6,830 nt of DNA. Source: Acidimicrobiia bacterium (GTDB lineage: Bacteria; Actinomycetota; Acidimicrobiia; Acidimicrobiales; SZUA-35). The notes beneath the pieces are model-generated. The model made no database searches. It saw nothing but the letters and a program-made list of their open reading frames with translations, and was not told where the DNA came from. Positions 6,254-6,830 of the stretch are shown in pieces (within the stretch, counting starts at the first letter, position 1; each line of letters begins with the position of its first letter). The stretch spans positions 1 through 6,830 of the forward strand of contig JAOUGG010000129.1 of the NCBI GenBank assembly GCA_029857855.1, read 5' to 3'. The position numbers were made by a program, and so were the translations under genes.

Positions 6254-6516
6254 CTACTCAAGCGGGTTTTCAGCACCCCTTTCGGACCGGTAGCCCGACT
6301 GGTAGCCACGATTGGCTACCACTACCTCAGAAACGTGGTCAGAGCCGCTCTCCGCCATCCAGCCCGAAGCCGGACATTATGGTGCAACCCGGCCATCCGA
6401 TAACACCGGTACCCGCTCGGGTCGGCGCTGACGTTCGCAGCGTCGTTACCTGGCACCGCACTTGGGCCGAACCCGAACGGGCTGCCCGACGCCAACGACG
6501 TGATTACGGGTGCGTG
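6254..6516. other. tRNA-downstream stretch without a supported gene
   Basis: Apart from the GGTAGCC repeats and the start of the possible PASTA-like remnant, I see no gene, promoter or RNA here. Base composition is less GC-rich and codon periodicity is weaker than in the left part of the window, as expected for intergenic DNA or the edge of an accessory region next to a tRNA. Confidence 0.4.
6289..6321. repeat. GGTAGCC repeat cluster with an 8-bp inverted repeat downstream of tRNA-Pro
   Basis: GGTAGCC occurs at 6289-6295 and 6301-6307, 12 bases apart, and its complement GGCTACC at 6314-6320. The last two form a perfect hairpin TGGTAGCC-ACGATT-GGCTACCA (6300-6321). No T-run follows, so it is not a classical intrinsic terminator. 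Its position 36-68 bases past a tRNA 3' end fits a processing or termination signal, a repressor operator, or arm-type sites of a tRNA-targeting integrase. No integrase gene is in the window. Confidence 0.6.
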
Positions 6517-6619
6517 TTATCGGGTGCCCTCGACCGACACGTCTGGGATGCCCCGGGCAGTACTGTCGATCTTGAACGGATTGGGATTCACGTCGGTGGG
6601 CGGTCGAGCCGTCTCGTAA
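6404..6619 (+). other. Start-less open frame, possible remnant of a PASTA-like repeat
   Basis: Between TAA 6401 and TAA 6617 one plus frame is open and reads protein-like, for example GLPDANDVITGACYRVPS and RAVLSILNGLGFTSVGG. The pattern VP-x(n)-A-x-x-x-L-x-x-L-GF-x-x-x-GG resembles a PASTA repeat. After the stop the same frame goes on SSEVAAADRRVTIATCNPARE, reminiscent of the second half of such a repeat. There is no upstream start codon or ribosome binding site, so if real it is a gene relic. The resemblance is weak and judged by eye. Confidence 0.2.
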
Positions 6620-6830
6620 TCGTCCGAGGTTGCCGCAGCCGATCGTCGTGTGACGATCGCTACGTGTAACCCTGCTCGCGAACGACTGTGGGCTTGGATG
6701 AGCCGGCCGGGCAGGGCGTCAGCCACCGCCGACCGAAAGCGGGCGTCGAGAGCAGTCCCGGTTGGCTGCCGTTCAGGGCCGACGTCGAACTTCCAGTGAT
6801 GACGCCGACAACCGGGACACGAATCGGTCT
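6517..6830 (-). CDS. Hypothetical open frame running off the right edge (partial)
   Basis: A minus-strand frame is open from the window edge to TAA 6517, about 104 codons with no start visible. It begins TDSCPGCRRHHWKFDVGPE and ends DVNPNPFKIDSTARGIPDVSVEGTR. A CPGC pair and a mixed helix-like middle (LDARFRSAVADALPGRLIQ) look protein-like, but I do not recognise a family. Third-position G/C is noticeably lower than in the clp genes. It overlaps the plus-strand remnant at 6404-6619, and both cannot easily be real. If it is a gene, its 5' end lies beyond 6830 and it reads toward the tRNA. Confidence 0.25.
   Translation of the reverse strand, partial: TDSCPGCRRHHWKFDVGPERQPTGTALDARFRSAVADALPGRLIQAHSRSRAGLHVAIVTRRSAAATSDDYETARPPTDVNPNPFKIDSTARGIPDVSVEGTR

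Noticed and set aside
6260..6285. Possible intrinsic terminator directly after the tRNA
   Set aside because: Only a 4-bp GGGT/ACCC stem with a 7-base loop; too weak to call.
6517..6600. Faint resemblance of the minus-strand end (ARPPTDVNPNPFKIDSTARG) to a RusA-like resolvase motif
   Set aside because: The acidic residues and the D-N-x-x-K-x-x-x-D-A order of that motif are not properly present; by-eye similarity only.
6379..6669. Plus-strand frame of 96 codons starting ATG 6379
   Set aside because: Arg-rich, without a ribosome binding site or motif, and overlapped by two other equally open frames; not supported.

Overview
The window looks like chromosomal DNA of a high-GC actinobacterium. 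The lineage could be Acidimicrobiia-like, but that is only an impression from the protein style. Supporting signs are strong G/C preference at third codon positions, GTG start codons for clpX, clpP and tig, probable leaderless starts at TAnnnT boxes, and the tig-clpP-clpX order.

Positions 1-2969 (minus strand) hold a compact protein-quality operon read tig -> clpP -> clpX. Trigger factor folds nascent chains; ClpP is the serine peptidase and ClpX its AAA+ unfoldase. Gaps are 23 and 11 bases, and the clpX ribosome binding site overlaps the clpP stop codon. clpX runs off the left edge after 307 codons. Trigger factor carries an unusual run of eight aspartates in its FKBP-like domain.

Positions 3039-6071 are an envelope or secreted-protein neighbourhood. 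An intact membrane-anchored beta-lactamase-fold serine hydrolase (plus strand, 4033-5262) sits between two minus-strand genes that both look broken. Left of it is a secreted right-handed beta-helix protein. It has an in-frame TGA exactly where a lipobox cysteine is expected, and later a frame break that looks like an internal deletion. Right of it is a GerMN-domain protein that has lost a recognisable signal sequence and shows a similar frame break before its C-terminal tail. This is either local gene decay or sequence/assembly error; the sequence alone cannot decide.

Positions 6179-6253 are a complete tRNA-Pro(UGG). Just downstream lies a cluster of GGTAGCC repeats with a near-perfect hairpin (6289-6321), which could be a terminator, an operator or part of an integration site. 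The remaining 500 bases have less codon-like order: an open minus-strand frame runs off the right edge (6517-6830), and a start-less plus-strand frame (6404-6619) weakly resembles a decayed PASTA-type repeat. No CRISPR array, insertion sequence or transposase was seen.
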